Below the pieces are notes generated by a model. The model did not search any database and had not been told where the DNA came from. It saw nothing but the letters and a program-made list of their open reading frames with translations. Of a stretch of DNA of 64,000 bases, positions 1 through 7,845 are shown piece after piece (position 1 is the first letter of the stretch; the number at the start of each line of letters is the position of its first letter). The stretch comes from HK1 sp965220535. Its GTDB lineage: Bacteria > Pseudomonadota > Gammaproteobacteria > HK1. The DNA lies in NCBI GenBank assembly GCA_965220535.1, contig OZ244833.1:1364001-1428000 (forward strand). The letters are read 5' to 3'. A program made the position numbers and the translations under genes.

Positions 1-147
1 GAGAAAGCGGCGGAGATCGATATCGTGGAAGTGCGCGCCGTCGGCCGCTACGGAAGGCTTTTCATTTCGGGGTCGGAGAATTCCGTCAAGGCCGGGGTCG
101 AAGGCGCGGTGCGGGCGGTCGAAGCGGTTCAAGGGAAAAGCGCCTGA
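1..147 (+). CDS. BMC-domain microcompartment shell protein (3' end only)
   Basis: Only the last 48 codons and the TGA are inside the window; the gene starts to the left. The visible part reads as the second half of a BMC domain: it begins EKAAEIDIVEVRAVGRYGRL, then a turn SGSENSVKAG and a closing alanine-rich helix. Shell proteins of the EutS/PduU/EutM kind show the same order (KAA-V pattern, beta strand ending in a small-residue turn, V-x-x-A helix). BMC proteins form hexamers or trimers that tile into the protein shell of a metabolosome or carboxysome. The stop overlaps the next start in TGATG, so the two genes are translationally coupled. The subclass (hexamer, circularly permuted, or trimer) cannot be told from this fragment. 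An unrelated alpha/beta protein is possible but less likely given the neighbours. Confidence 0.75.
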   Translation, partial: EKAAEIDIVEVRAVGRYGRLFISGSENSVKAGVEGAVRAVEAVQGKSA

Positions 148-1403
148 TGGGAAGCGCGCGGGTCATCGGGGTCGAAAGCGTCGAGGATGCGAGGCGACGC
201 GGGCGGCGAACGATCGAGATCCGGCGCGGCGATATCGTCACCGCTTTGGGCCGAGAGAGCGCCGAGCGAATGGGGATTCGCCTCGTTTCGGGGCCGATCG
301 AGCGGGCGCCGCCGCCCAAATCCGAAGGGCACCTCGTCTTGAAGCGGGCGCTTTGGCGACGCTCCGCGAAATGGCCGCGGCGGGCAAACGACGCGCAAAG
401 CGGTGCTCCTCTCGGCGAGGCGGCGCATCGAAAGGCCGACGGGGAAAGCGCAAGCCGATTCGCCAAACTCGCGATCGTCGGGGCCGGCGGAGTCGGGGCC
501 AATATCGCGCAGATCGCGGCCCGGCGATCGATGGCCGAGGAAATGGCGCTGATCGATATCACGCCGGGGCTGGCCGCGGCGTTGGCATTGGATATCGAAC
601 ACGCCGGCGGCATGGGCCGCAGTTCCACCTCGCTTGTCGGCGGCGAATCCCTCGATCTTCTCGACGGGGCGGATGTGGTGATCACGAGCGCCGGTCGCAG
701 TCGGCGACCGGGTATGGAGCGCTCGGAGCTGGCGGCGGTCAATGCCCGGGTGATCCGGCAAGTGGCCGAAGCGATCCGCACGCAGGCTCCCGAAGCGGTC
801 GTGATCGTCATCACCAACCCGCTCGACGAGATGACCCTGGAGATGCTCTACGCCACGGGTTTCGAGCGCGGGCGGGTGCTCGGCATGTCCGGCACTTTGG
901 ACTCGGCAAGGCTGCGTTTTGCGCTGGCGCGGGCGGCGAATGTCGATGCCGCCGATATCGACGCCATCGCCCTTGGCAGTCATGGCCGGGAAATGATCCC
1001 GATCGTCAGCCTCGCCCGGATTCGCGGACAAAGCCTCGATGCCTTCCTTTCCCCGGCGGAGATCGAGTCCGCGATGGACAAGGCGGTCAACGGCGGCGGG
1101 GAAATCGTGGCCCTCAAGAAAACCGGCTCCGCGACCGTCGCTCCCGCCCATGCGACGATCGAGATCTTGGACCACCTGCGCAAAGCGCGACACGGGGCGG
1201 TGCCGGTATCGGTCATGCTCGAGGGCGAATACGGGATCACCGGAGTGACGGTCGGCGTACCGGCATATCTCGGACGCAAGGGAGTGGTCGATATCGTCGA
1301 GCTGCCGCTTGAGGATCACGAGCGGGAACGATTGCAGACCGCGGCCGCCGCAATTCGGGAGCGCTGCGAAGCCCGATCTCGACCGCCGCCGGTGCCGTCG
1401 TGA
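147..1403 (+). CDS. Malate/lactate dehydrogenase-family protein with extra N-terminal segment
   Basis: 418 aa. From about residue 105 the protein is an NAD-dependent 2-hydroxyacid dehydrogenase of the LDH/MDH superfamily: Rossmann motif GAGGVGANIAQIAA, substrate loop RRPGMERSEL, NPLDEMT, and the active-site histidine in ALGSHGRE. The RRPGM loop is the malate-type signature rather than the lactate-type QKPGE loop, so oxaloacetate/malate or a close 2-oxo acid is the likelier substrate. About 100 residues precede the catalytic core; within them DIVTALGRESAERMGIRL (about 29-46) resembles a short motif found in other microcompartment-associated proteins. The start ATG overlaps the BMC stop (TGATG), and its own stop overlaps the next GTG start, so it sits in the BMC operon. 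That it is a BMC cargo enzyme is an inference from context. Confidence 0.82.
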   Translation: MGSARVIGVESVEDARRRGRRTIEIRRGDIVTALGRESAERMGIRLVSGPIERAPPPKSEGHLVLKRALWRRSAKWPRRANDAQSGAPLGEAAHRKADGESASRFAKLAIVGAGGVGANIAQIAARRSMAEEMALIDITPGLAAALALDIEHAGGMGRSSTSLVGGESLDLLDGADVVITSAGRSRRPGMERSELAAVNARVIRQVAEAIRTQAPEAVVIVITNPLDEMTLEMLYATGFERGRVLGMSGTLDSARLRFALARAANVDAADIDAIALGSHGREMIPIVSLARIRGQSLDAFLSPAEIESAMDKAVNGGGEIVALKKTGSATVAPAHATIEILDHLRKARHGAVPVSVMLEGEYGITGVTVGVPAYLGRKGVVDIVELPLEDHERERLQTAAAAIRERCEARSRPPPVPS

Positions 1404-1816
1404 CGGCAGAAAACATGAGGGTCGAGAGCATCAAATCCGGCGGTCGCTTCGAGGAGATCGGAGCCTACAGCCGCGCCAAACGCATCGGCCCTCATATCTG
1501 GGTGGCGGGCACCACGGCGATCGAGCCCTCGGGACGCATTCACGCCCCCGGGGATTGCTACGCCCAGACCCGCTATGCCCTGCGCCGCATCGAAGGGGCG
1601 CTCGAGGCCGTCGGGGCGGAGCTGTCTCATGTCGTCCGCGTCCGCTGTTACCTTGCCGACATGGCGCACGCTGCGGAATTCATCCGCGCCCACGGGGAGG
1701 TTTTTCGCGGCATCGATCCCGTGCTGACGGCGGTCGCCGCCGGGCTCTCGCAACCGGAGCTGGTGGTCGAGATCGATGTCGATGCGATGATCCACGAAGC
1801 CCGCCCTTCGAAATGA
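1400..1816 (+). CDS. Rid/YjgF/YER057c/UK114-family protein
   Basis: 138 aa, normal length for the family. Rid proteins are small trimeric proteins; RidA itself hydrolyses reactive enamines/imines made by PLP enzymes. Seen here: GPHIWVAGTTAIEPSG near the N terminus, VVRVRCYLADM in the middle and LVVEIDVDAMI near the C terminus, all family landmarks. The usual PAR(T/S) segment, whose arginine binds the substrate carboxylate in RidA, reads PVLT here. The protein therefore probably belongs to one of the Rid subfamilies without imine deaminase activity. It starts with GTG overlapping the preceding stop (GTGA), so it is co-translated with the dehydrogenase and the BMC protein. Rid homologues occur in several BMC loci of unknown function; the chemistry here is unknown. 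Confidence 0.88.
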   Translation: MTAENMRVESIKSGGRFEEIGAYSRAKRIGPHIWVAGTTAIEPSGRIHAPGDCYAQTRYALRRIEGALEAVGAELSHVVRVRCYLADMAHAAEFIRAHGEVFRGIDPVLTAVAAGLSQPELVVEIDVDAMIHEARPSK

Positions 1817-1924
1817 TTCGACATGACCCGCATCGAGGATGCGTTCGTTCGATCTTCCAAGTCCGCAAAGTCTCGGCAGCGAGGAGATCGATCGGAAGTT
1901 CTCGCATCAAAAGCCATACCCGCA

Positions 1925-1951
1925 GACCGAGGCCGGGCTTTTCCCTCGGTC
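1925..1951 (+). other. Stem-loop in the leader of the ABC importer operon
   Basis: Eight-base arms GACCGAGG and CCTCGGTC separated by 11 bases, lying between the Rid gene and the solute-binding protein gene. No T-run follows, so it is not a classical terminator. It could be a weak attenuator or an mRNA-stabilising element. Confidence 0.3.
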
Positions 1952-2009
1952 CGATAACGACGCTGCATATCCCGAATAACAATCCCGATAAAAAAGAGGG
2001 GGAGAAATC

Positions 2010-3323
2010 ATGAAAGGAGCGATAGAACTCGATATCCGTTTTTTCCCGGCGATTCTTCTGGCCGCCGCACTGGCCGCCACCCTCGCCGCCCACCCGGCCG
2101 CCGCCGACGTCAAAGTGGGCTTCATCGGCTCGCTTTCGTCGGATACCGGCAGGTCGACCCTGCGCGGCGCCGAGATCGCCGTCGACGAGCTCAATGCCGC
2201 CGGCGGGGTGCTCGGCGGACAAAAGATCGTCTTGGTCACCGCCGACACCGGCGAGGATGTCACCGAGGGCATCAAGGCTTATGAATACCTCGCCGAAAGC
2301 GAAGAGGTCGATTTCATCGTTTCCGGTTCGATCGACGATGTCTCTTTGGGCTGGCTCCCGCGGATGCGCGAATATCGCATCCCGACCCTGGACACTTGGA
2401 CATCCTATATCGGCATCATCGATATGGTGATCGAAGATCCCGAGGCGATGATGCCCTATTTCATGAATATCGCTTCCGACGAGGCCTTGGCCACCCTCTA
2501 TATCGACTTCGGCAAGGATGTGCTGAAAGACCGCATGGGCTGGGACAGCGTGGTGATCCTCGCCGAGGACACCGCCTTCGGCGGGGCGATCACCGGCTTG
2601 GTGACCGAGGCCTTGGCGCCTCATGCGGGGATCGAAGTTGCGGAGATCATCCAATACGATATCGCCACCGTCGACTTCGCCCCGATTTTTTCCAAGGCGC
2701 AAAACTCCGGCGCCGACTTCATCTACCTCGTCAGCTCCGTCAACTCGCAGGTGGTTTCCTCGCAATACGTCAAACTGCAAGTGCCGATGGCGATGACCGG
2801 GGTCAATGTATCGGCGATGGGCGCCGACTACTGGGAGGATACCGGGGGTGCCGGCGGCGGAATGTCGACCCTCTCGCCCGTCCCCTCGGTCGGATTCAGG
2901 CTCGATCCGGTCAGCCAAGCCTTCGTCGATACCTATCAGGAGAGATACAAGGACCGACCGGTCATGCCGCATTTCAACGGCTTCAACGCCTATCACGGGG
3001 TGAAACAAGCGATGGCCGCGGCCGAAGACGCCGGGGGCTTCGGCGATGTCGAGGCTTGGGCGCGCGAGATGAAAAAGCAGGATCTCGTGCTCGAACTCGA
3101 CGGTCGGCTCTGGCTGCGCTACGCATTTTGGGGCGACGACGAGGTGGAGCCGAGAACGCAGCGCAAATACCCGCATAACACCCGCTTCGATATCACCGAG
3201 CCTTACGATGACGCCTCCCCTTCGATGGTCGTGATCCAATGGTACGAGGATGGCTCCACCGCGGTGATCTATCCCGAGAAATACGCGACCGGCGAGTTCA
3301 CCTTGCCGAGCTGGGTGAAATAA
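2010..3323 (+). CDS. Branched-chain amino acid/amide-type ABC transporter substrate-binding protein
   Basis: 437 aa periplasmic type-1 binding protein (LivK/AmiC/UrtA superfamily). A signal peptide with a long hydrophobic stretch ends near residue 32 (HPAAA-D). The mature protein opens DVKVGFIGSLSSDTG, then GAEIAVDELNAAGGVLGG, the standard ligand-cleft opening of this family. At 437 aa it is longer than LivK (about 370), nearer to the urea/amide-type members. GGGAG-rich purine stretch six to ten bases before the ATG is a good ribosome-binding site. It heads a complete importer (permeases and ATPases follow) directly downstream of the BMC genes, so its ligand is probably the substrate, or a precursor of the substrate, of the microcompartment pathway. 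The ligand cannot be read from the sequence. Confidence 0.9.
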   Translation: MKGAIELDIRFFPAILLAAALAATLAAHPAAADVKVGFIGSLSSDTGRSTLRGAEIAVDELNAAGGVLGGQKIVLVTADTGEDVTEGIKAYEYLAESEEVDFIVSGSIDDVSLGWLPRMREYRIPTLDTWTSYIGIIDMVIEDPEAMMPYFMNIASDEALATLYIDFGKDVLKDRMGWDSVVILAEDTAFGGAITGLVTEALAPHAGIEVAEIIQYDIATVDFAPIFSKAQNSGADFIYLVSSVNSQVVSSQYVKLQVPMAMTGVNVSAMGADYWEDTGGAGGGMSTLSPVPSVGFRLDPVSQAFVDTYQERYKDRPVMPHFNGFNAYHGVKQAMAAAEDAGGFGDVEAWAREMKKQDLVLELDGRLWLRYAFWGDDEVEPRTQRKYPHNTRFDITEPYDDASPSMVVIQWYEDGSTAVIYPEKYATGEFTLPSWVK

Positions 3324-3354
3324 GCGGCCGGGTGAAATAAGCGAAACCCCGCCT

Positions 3355-3377
3355 CCGAGGGCCGCCGCGGCCCTCGG
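3355..3377. repeat. Perfect 11-bp inverted repeat between SBP and permease genes
   Basis: CCGAGGGCCGC and GCGGCCCTCGG face each other with one base between. It sits in the 78-bp gap between the binding-protein gene and livH. Hairpins at this place commonly protect the 5' SBP message or reduce read-through so that SBP is made in excess over the membrane parts; that role is inferred. Confidence 0.5.
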
Positions 3378-3401
3378 GAGCCTTGCACCGACCTTTGGGG
3401 C

Positions 3402-4256
3402 ATGCTCCTCCAAATCCTGATCCAAGGCCTTCTGCTCAGCGGCCTTTACGCCCTGATCGCGGTCGGCTTCACCTTGATCTTCAGTATCGGCCGGATCCTG
3501 AATTTGGCCCACGGCAGCTATCTGATGGCCGGGGGCTATGCCTTCTTCTGGATCGGACAAATCATCGGCCTGCCCAAAATCCTAGGGGTCGTCCTGGCCG
3601 TCTTTTTGGGTGCGGGCATGGGTATCGCGATCTACCGCTTCTTGGTCCGACCCCTCAAAGGGGATCGGATCGCGGTCGAGATCGCGAGCCTGATCCTGGC
3701 CGTCATCTTGCAGGCCGCCATCGTGCTCTTCTTCGGCAGCAGCTCGAAGATCCCGCATCCGATCGTGCCCGGGGTGGTGCGCATCGCGGATACCCCGGTC
3801 GCTTGGAGCATTCTGATCGCGGCCGGCGTCGGCTGGATCACCTTGCTTTCCCTCTACGCCTTCGTCCGCATATCGCATACCGGCCGCGCGATGCAGGCGG
3901 TGTCGATGGATCCGAAGGGGGCGGCGATCTGCGGCATCGACATCGCTCGCATCAACCTCGTCACTTGGAGCATCTCCGGCGGGCTCGGAGCGCTCGCCGG
4001 GGTCTTCTTCGCCGGCTATACCCAGCTCTCGCCCTCGATGTGGGTGGCGCCGCTGATCATTTCCGTTGCGGTGGTCATCGTCGGCGGCATCGGATCGATC
4101 CTCGGCACCTTGGCGGTGGCCCATATCGTCGGCTTCATGGAGGTGATCGTTACCACGTTGATCGCCCCGGAATTGCGCGGGGTCTTCACCATGGGGCTGA
4201 TCATCGCAACGCTGCTGCTGCGCCCGCAAGGGTTGTTCGGCCGGGAAGAGATTTGA
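3402..4256 (+). CDS. livH: Branched-chain amino acid-type ABC transporter permease (LivH family)
   Basis: 284 aa, almost entirely hydrophobic with about eight membrane segments. The N terminus LLLSGLYALIAVGFTLIFSI and the NLAHGS motif right after it are typical of LivH-type inner-membrane permeases. The C terminus LLLRPQGLFGREE is also the usual ending. It forms the translocation pore with the LivM-type protein that follows 6 bp downstream. Translation is probably coupled within the unit. Substrate as for the binding protein, unknown. Confidence 0.93.
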   Translation: MLLQILIQGLLLSGLYALIAVGFTLIFSIGRILNLAHGSYLMAGGYAFFWIGQIIGLPKILGVVLAVFLGAGMGIAIYRFLVRPLKGDRIAVEIASLILAVILQAAIVLFFGSSSKIPHPIVPGVVRIADTPVAWSILIAAGVGWITLLSLYAFVRISHTGRAMQAVSMDPKGAAICGIDIARINLVTWSISGGLGALAGVFFAGYTQLSPSMWVAPLIISVAVVIVGGIGSILGTLAVAHIVGFMEVIVTTLIAPELRGVFTMGLIIATLLLRPQGLFGREEI

Positions 4257-4262
4257 AGGGGG

Positions 4263-5222
4263 ATGGATATTCGGCGACACCATCTCGTTTCGTGGGCGCT
4301 TTTGGCCGCAGGCTTGCTCCTGCTCCCCTATCTGGTCGGCAGCAGCGTCCTGCGCACGCTGATTTTCGCCAACTACCTCGCCATCTTCGCCATCAGCTGG
4401 GATGTGCTCTCGGGCCGTACCGGCTATATCAGTTTCGGACAACCCTTTCTTATCGGCATCGGGGCCTATACCACGGCCATCTTGACCAAGCGATTCGGCG
4501 TACCCATGGAGATATCGATCCCCCTTGCGGTGCTGGCGACGATGGTCGGCGGACTGCTCGTACTCCTGCCGGCGCTGCGCATCCGCGGCAGCTATTTCGC
4601 CTTGGTGACCTTGGCTTTGATGGAGTTGTGCTACCAACTGGTGCAGGTGATCCGACCCGATCTCACCGGCGGCACCCGCGGCATGTCCGGTTTGCCGACT
4701 CTGACCCGCGGGGCGGTGAACGGCTATTACCTCTCCACCGGGCTGATGCTGGCGGTCGCCCTGACGGCCTGGTCGCTGATGCGAACGCGATTGGGGCTCG
4801 CGCTTTCGGCCATCGGGATGGACGAAAGCGCGGTGCAAGGAGCGGGGCTTTCGCCGACTCGTCTGAAAAGTTTCGCCTTCCTCGCCGGCGCCTTCATCGC
4901 GGGACTCGGAGGGGCTTTCTACACCCACTATTTAGGTTCGATCGCCCCGCGAGCCCTCTTCGATATCACCTTTCTTTTCACCATCCTCGCCGCCGCTCTG
5001 ATCGGGGGATCGGGCACCGTGATCGGACCGATCTTCGGCGCCTTCTTTTTGACCTTCTTGCTGGAATGGCTGCGCCCGGTGTTGCCCGGGGCCGAGCGCT
5101 ATTTCGTTTACGGCCTCGTCGCCCTTTTGCTCTATATGTACCAACCGGCGGGAATCGTCGCGATCTTCGACAATCTACGGGCTTCTTTGCAAAGCGCGCC
5201 ACGCTCGGGGGAGGATCGATGA
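4263..5222 (+). CDS. livM: Branched-chain amino acid-type ABC transporter permease (LivM family)
   Basis: 319 aa multi-spanning membrane protein. Landmarks are FISWDVLSGRTGYISFGQ-like text near residues 50-65 (AISWDVLSGRTGYISFGQ), the central RIRGSYFALVTLAL, the cytoplasmic EAA-like loop around GMDESAVQGAGLSPTRLKSF that contacts the ATPase, and LIGGSGTVIGPIFGAF near the end. These match the LivM branch of the type I importer permeases. The stop codon overlaps the ATPase start (ATGA). It pairs with the LivH-type protein upstream. Confidence 0.93.
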   Translation: MDIRRHHLVSWALLAAGLLLLPYLVGSSVLRTLIFANYLAIFAISWDVLSGRTGYISFGQPFLIGIGAYTTAILTKRFGVPMEISIPLAVLATMVGGLLVLLPALRIRGSYFALVTLALMELCYQLVQVIRPDLTGGTRGMSGLPTLTRGAVNGYYLSTGLMLAVALTAWSLMRTRLGLALSAIGMDESAVQGAGLSPTRLKSFAFLAGAFIAGLGGAFYTHYLGSIAPRALFDITFLFTILAAALIGGSGTVIGPIFGAFFLTFLLEWLRPVLPGAERYFVYGLVALLLYMYQPAGIVAIFDNLRASLQSAPRSGEDR

Positions 5223-5953
5223 CGGTCGCCTTGGGCATCGTCGATCTCACCAAGCGTTTCGGCGGGCTCGTCGCGATCGATCGCCTCTCCTTGACCCTCG
5301 AGGAGGGGGAATCGGTCGGGTTGATCGGCCCCAACGGCGCCGGCAAGACCACGATTTTCAGTTTGGCGATGGGCGAAAAGCGTCCCGATTCGGGTCGGGT
5401 GATACTCTTCGGCGAGGATATTTCGTCGCTCGGCGTTGCCCGGCGGGTTCGGCGCGGGATCAGCCGCACCTGGCAAATCCCCCGGCCCTTCGCGAATCTC
5501 TCGGTGATCGAGAATATTCGTGTCGGATCGATGCCCGACTCCCTGCGCTCGATGATCTTCGAACGCTCGGATCCGATGCGAGAGCGCGATCTGGCCATGA
5601 GCGTCGGCTTGGCAAGGCACAGCCTCGAGCGAAAAGCGTCGGATCTGGCAATGGGCGATTTGCGCAAACTGGAGATGGCTCGCACCCTGGCTGCCGGAGC
5701 CCGGGTTCTGTTGCTCGACGAGGTCTTCGCCGGTCTGACGGTCGGCGAAATCGCCCATATCGCATCGGTGATTCAAGATCTCAGGTCGAAGGGCATCACC
5801 TTTTTGATCGTCAGCCACGACTTGCCGGCCCTCGCCCCTCTCGTCGATCGCGCCGTTGCCATCGATCGCGGCCGGGTGATCGCCGAGGGTCCGCTCGACG
5901 ATATCCTCGACCATCGAGACGTCCGCGCCTCCTATTTGGGAAGTCCGGCATGA
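5219..5953 (+). CDS. livG: Branched-chain amino acid-type ABC transporter ATP-binding protein (LivG family)
   Basis: 244 aa. Walker A GPNGAGKTTIF, the LivG-specific ISRTWQIPRPF and VIENIRVG stretch, signature-like region LAMGDLRKLEMARTL, Walker B LLLDEVFAGL and H-loop IVSHD are all present. The C-loop reads AMGD instead of LSGG/LPYG, a departure that may weaken or alter ATP-site use. Start chosen at the ATG overlapping livM's stop (ATGA); a longer open frame upstream runs through the permease genes and is not real. LivG and LivF form the two-subunit motor on the inner face of the membrane. Confidence 0.92.
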   Translation: MTVALGIVDLTKRFGGLVAIDRLSLTLEEGESVGLIGPNGAGKTTIFSLAMGEKRPDSGRVILFGEDISSLGVARRVRRGISRTWQIPRPFANLSVIENIRVGSMPDSLRSMIFERSDPMRERDLAMSVGLARHSLERKASDLAMGDLRKLEMARTLAAGARVLLLDEVFAGLTVGEIAHIASVIQDLRSKGITFLIVSHDLPALAPLVDRAVAIDRGRVIAEGPLDDILDHRDVRASYLGSPA

Positions 5954-6708
5954 GTTTCTTCGCCATGGAGGGAGTTAGCGCTTTTCATGGCAAGGCCCGG
6001 GCCCTCGTCGATATCTCCCTCGAGATCGACGAAGGCGAGATCGTCGCCATCGTCGGCGCCAACGGCGCCGGCAAATCCACCTTATTCGACGGCGTGATGG
6101 GATTGGTGCCCACCCGAGGCGATATTCGGCTCGCCGGGGAATCGATCGCCGGCAAGGGACCCACGCATGCGGTCCGCGCCGGGATCGGCTATGCAACCGA
6201 ACGCTTCAACCTCTTTCCCTATATGAGCGTGCGCGACAACCTGCTGACCGGGGCGTGGACCGCTCGCGAGTCCATCGCGGAGAATCTCCTGCGAGTGCAT
6301 ACCCTTTTTCCCCGGCTTTTGGAACGCGAGGGCCAAGAAACCGCCACCTGCTCCGGAGGGGAGCGTCAAATGATTTCGCTCGGACGGGCTTTGATGAGCG
6401 CACCGGTGTTGTTGTTGGTGGACGAGCCGACGATCGGATTGGCGCCGAGGGTTTGCGCGGAGATCGCCCAAGCCCTGCAACGCATGCGGGACGAGATGGG
6501 ATTGACGGTCTTGATCGCCGAACAGAACGCGAACTTCGCGATCCACCTCGCCGAGCGGCTGTTCATCTTGGAATCCGGTCATATCCGCGCCCGCGGCCGA
6601 AGCGAAGATCTGGCGCAAGACGAGCGGCTTGTGAACGCCTATTTCGGGAAGGGCGCCCTCGGATCCACGGGATCGCCGAGGGAATCGCCGAGGGAATCGA
6701 GTGCGTAG
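5950..6708 (+). CDS. livF: Branched-chain amino acid-type ABC transporter ATP-binding protein (LivF family)
   Basis: 252 aa. Walker A GANGAGKSTLF, Q-loop region YATERFNLFPYMSVRDNL (typical of LivF: ERRLFPxMTVxENL), signature CSGGERQMISLGRAL, Walker B LLLVDEPTIGLAP. ATGA overlap with livG. The last 12 residues contain a short SPRESPRESS repeat that lies beyond the usual LivF end. It is the last gene of the BMC/importer unit on this strand; no clear terminator follows at once. Confidence 0.93.
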   Translation: MSFFAMEGVSAFHGKARALVDISLEIDEGEIVAIVGANGAGKSTLFDGVMGLVPTRGDIRLAGESIAGKGPTHAVRAGIGYATERFNLFPYMSVRDNLLTGAWTARESIAENLLRVHTLFPRLLEREGQETATCSGGERQMISLGRALMSAPVLLLVDEPTIGLAPRVCAEIAQALQRMRDEMGLTVLIAEQNANFAIHLAERLFILESGHIRARGRSEDLAQDERLVNAYFGKGALGSTGSPRESPRESSA

Positions 6709-6760
6709 CGCACACCGCCCGCCGGAGCCGATAGCAAACTCCTATCCCATGGGGGGTAGC

Positions 6761-6834
6761 GATATTGGGGTAGACTTGTCGATATCGGGACAGACTTGTC
6801 GATCGAAGGATGATCGAAGAATGATCGAAGGAGA
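6761..6834. repeat. Short tandem repeats upstream of the small-gene pair
   Basis: Two 20-bp units (6761-6780 and 6781-6800, differing at four or so positions, each ending CAGACTTGTC or TAGACTTGTC) are followed by three GATCGAAG-type units of 10-11 bp up to the ribosome-binding site at about 6827-6832. Confidence 0.7.
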
Positions 6835-6839
6835 AAACG

Positions 6840-7091
6840 ATGCCCACCACGCGCAAAGTCTCGCTGGACGAATATATCGAAGAGATCAAGAACAAGCATT
6901 TTTCCGATTATCTCGACGATATGCTCTGCGAGTCCGATAATTCGGAAATCATCGAGATCGAAGACGACAGTTTCACTCGCGCTTGGCAGCAAGTCGGCGA
7001 CGATCTACGCGCCGCGATGGGAGTGATGGATGAAGAGGTCGCCCGAATCTCGCAAGGCTCGCAAAAAGAAAATCTGAGCGATGCCTCCTGA
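6840..7091 (+). CDS. Hypothetical small acidic protein, partner of DUF2335 gene
   Basis: 83 aa, not recognised. The sequence is acidic and predicted helical (SLDEYIEEIKNKHFSDYLDD, later EIIEIEDDSFTRAW) with no membrane segment or signal peptide. The start is well supported: AAGGAG eight bases before the ATG. Its last 11 bp overlap the start of the DUF2335 gene, so the two are co-translated. The arrangement of a small soluble acidic protein overlapping a membrane protein recalls toxin-antitoxin or regulator-effector pairs, but no such function can be shown. Confidence 0.6.
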   Translation: MPTTRKVSLDEYIEEIKNKHFSDYLDDMLCESDNSEIIEIEDDSFTRAWQQVGDDLRAAMGVMDEEVARISQGSQKENLSDAS

Positions 7092-7500
7092 AATACCCCC
7101 GGAGACTTCCTCGGCGGACCCCGTCCCGAGGCAAGAAATCCTCGATCCGAGCGATGGTCGGAAGGGCATCGTCGCCATTTCGACGAAATATTCTTCCGGT
7201 CCCCTGCCGACTCCCGAGGATTTCGCAGCTTACGGGGAAGTCCTTGAAAACGCCCCCGAACGCATCCTGACGATGGCCGAAAAAAGCGCCGATGCTCGCA
7301 ACGAGGCGCAGACTTCCTACGCCAAATCGCATGTCATCCGTCAACACTATATCGGTATAGCGACGTTGATCTTGCCCATCGTGACTTTGGGCATCGCCGG
7401 GCTGTTATTTTGGCAAGAGAACCTCGTTGCCCTTTTTCCTCTTATCCTCGGCATCGGTCCGCGCTTTTTGAAAGCGATCAAGGATCTTTTCAAAGACTGA
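7081..7500 (+). CDS. DUF2335 family membrane protein
   Basis: 139 aa. The segment SGPLPTPEDFAAYGEVLENA followed by PERILTMAEK (about residues 40-70) is the DUF2335 hallmark. Two closely spaced hydrophobic segments follow at the C terminus (HYIGIATLILPIVTLGIAGL and the NLVALFPLILGIG stretch), giving a hairpin or C-terminally anchored inner-membrane protein with an N-terminal cytoplasmic region. Function of the family is not established; members often sit in mobile or defence-rich parts of genomes. The gene overlaps the upstream small acidic ORF by 11 bp and is followed 140 bp later by a terminator. Confidence 0.8.
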   Translation: MPPEIPPETSSADPVPRQEILDPSDGRKGIVAISTKYSSGPLPTPEDFAAYGEVLENAPERILTMAEKSADARNEAQTSYAKSHVIRQHYIGIATLILPIVTLGIAGLLFWQENLVALFPLILGIGPRFLKAIKDLFKD

Positions 7501-7845
7501 GAGTCTTAAAAGCCGAGCCCTCGATCCGAAAGCCTGACTTCGAGGCCATCGATCGAGTGCGCGTATCGAAGGAGTCATCCCTTCGCTCTATCGATGTCGG
7601 AAAGCGGATCGAGGATTCGTGTTCTTCGGATCCGCTATAGCCCGAGCGAAAATCGGCTCGTTTTTTATAGACCATCGCCCTCGTTCGATGGACTCTCGCA
7701 GGTCTTCGCAAAATAACGGCGACAGAAGGCTCGGTCGATATCCACGAGCCGGGCGTCTGCGATGAAAAATATGCATCGCTTGGCGAAAGCGCTCACCGAT
7801 ATCTTTCGCTAGCGGGACGGTGGTTTTATATCGAGTCCCCCGCCC
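7501..7845. other. Spacer between DUF2335 gene and IS copy 1
   Basis: No convincing gene. It contains the terminator at 7643-7666; the open frames seen are short and lack ribosome-binding sites. Confidence 0.6.
7643..7666 (+). terminator. Rho-independent terminator
   Basis: Stem CGAGC / GCTCG with an 8-base loop followed directly by TTTTTT on the + strand. It lies downstream of the DUF2335 gene and would end that transcript. Confidence 0.6.

Noticed and set aside
3383..5953. One 856-codon open frame covering the permeases and LivG
   Set aside because: Its first 610 codons are a shadow of the two permease genes; only the part from ATG 5219 is a real ATPase gene.
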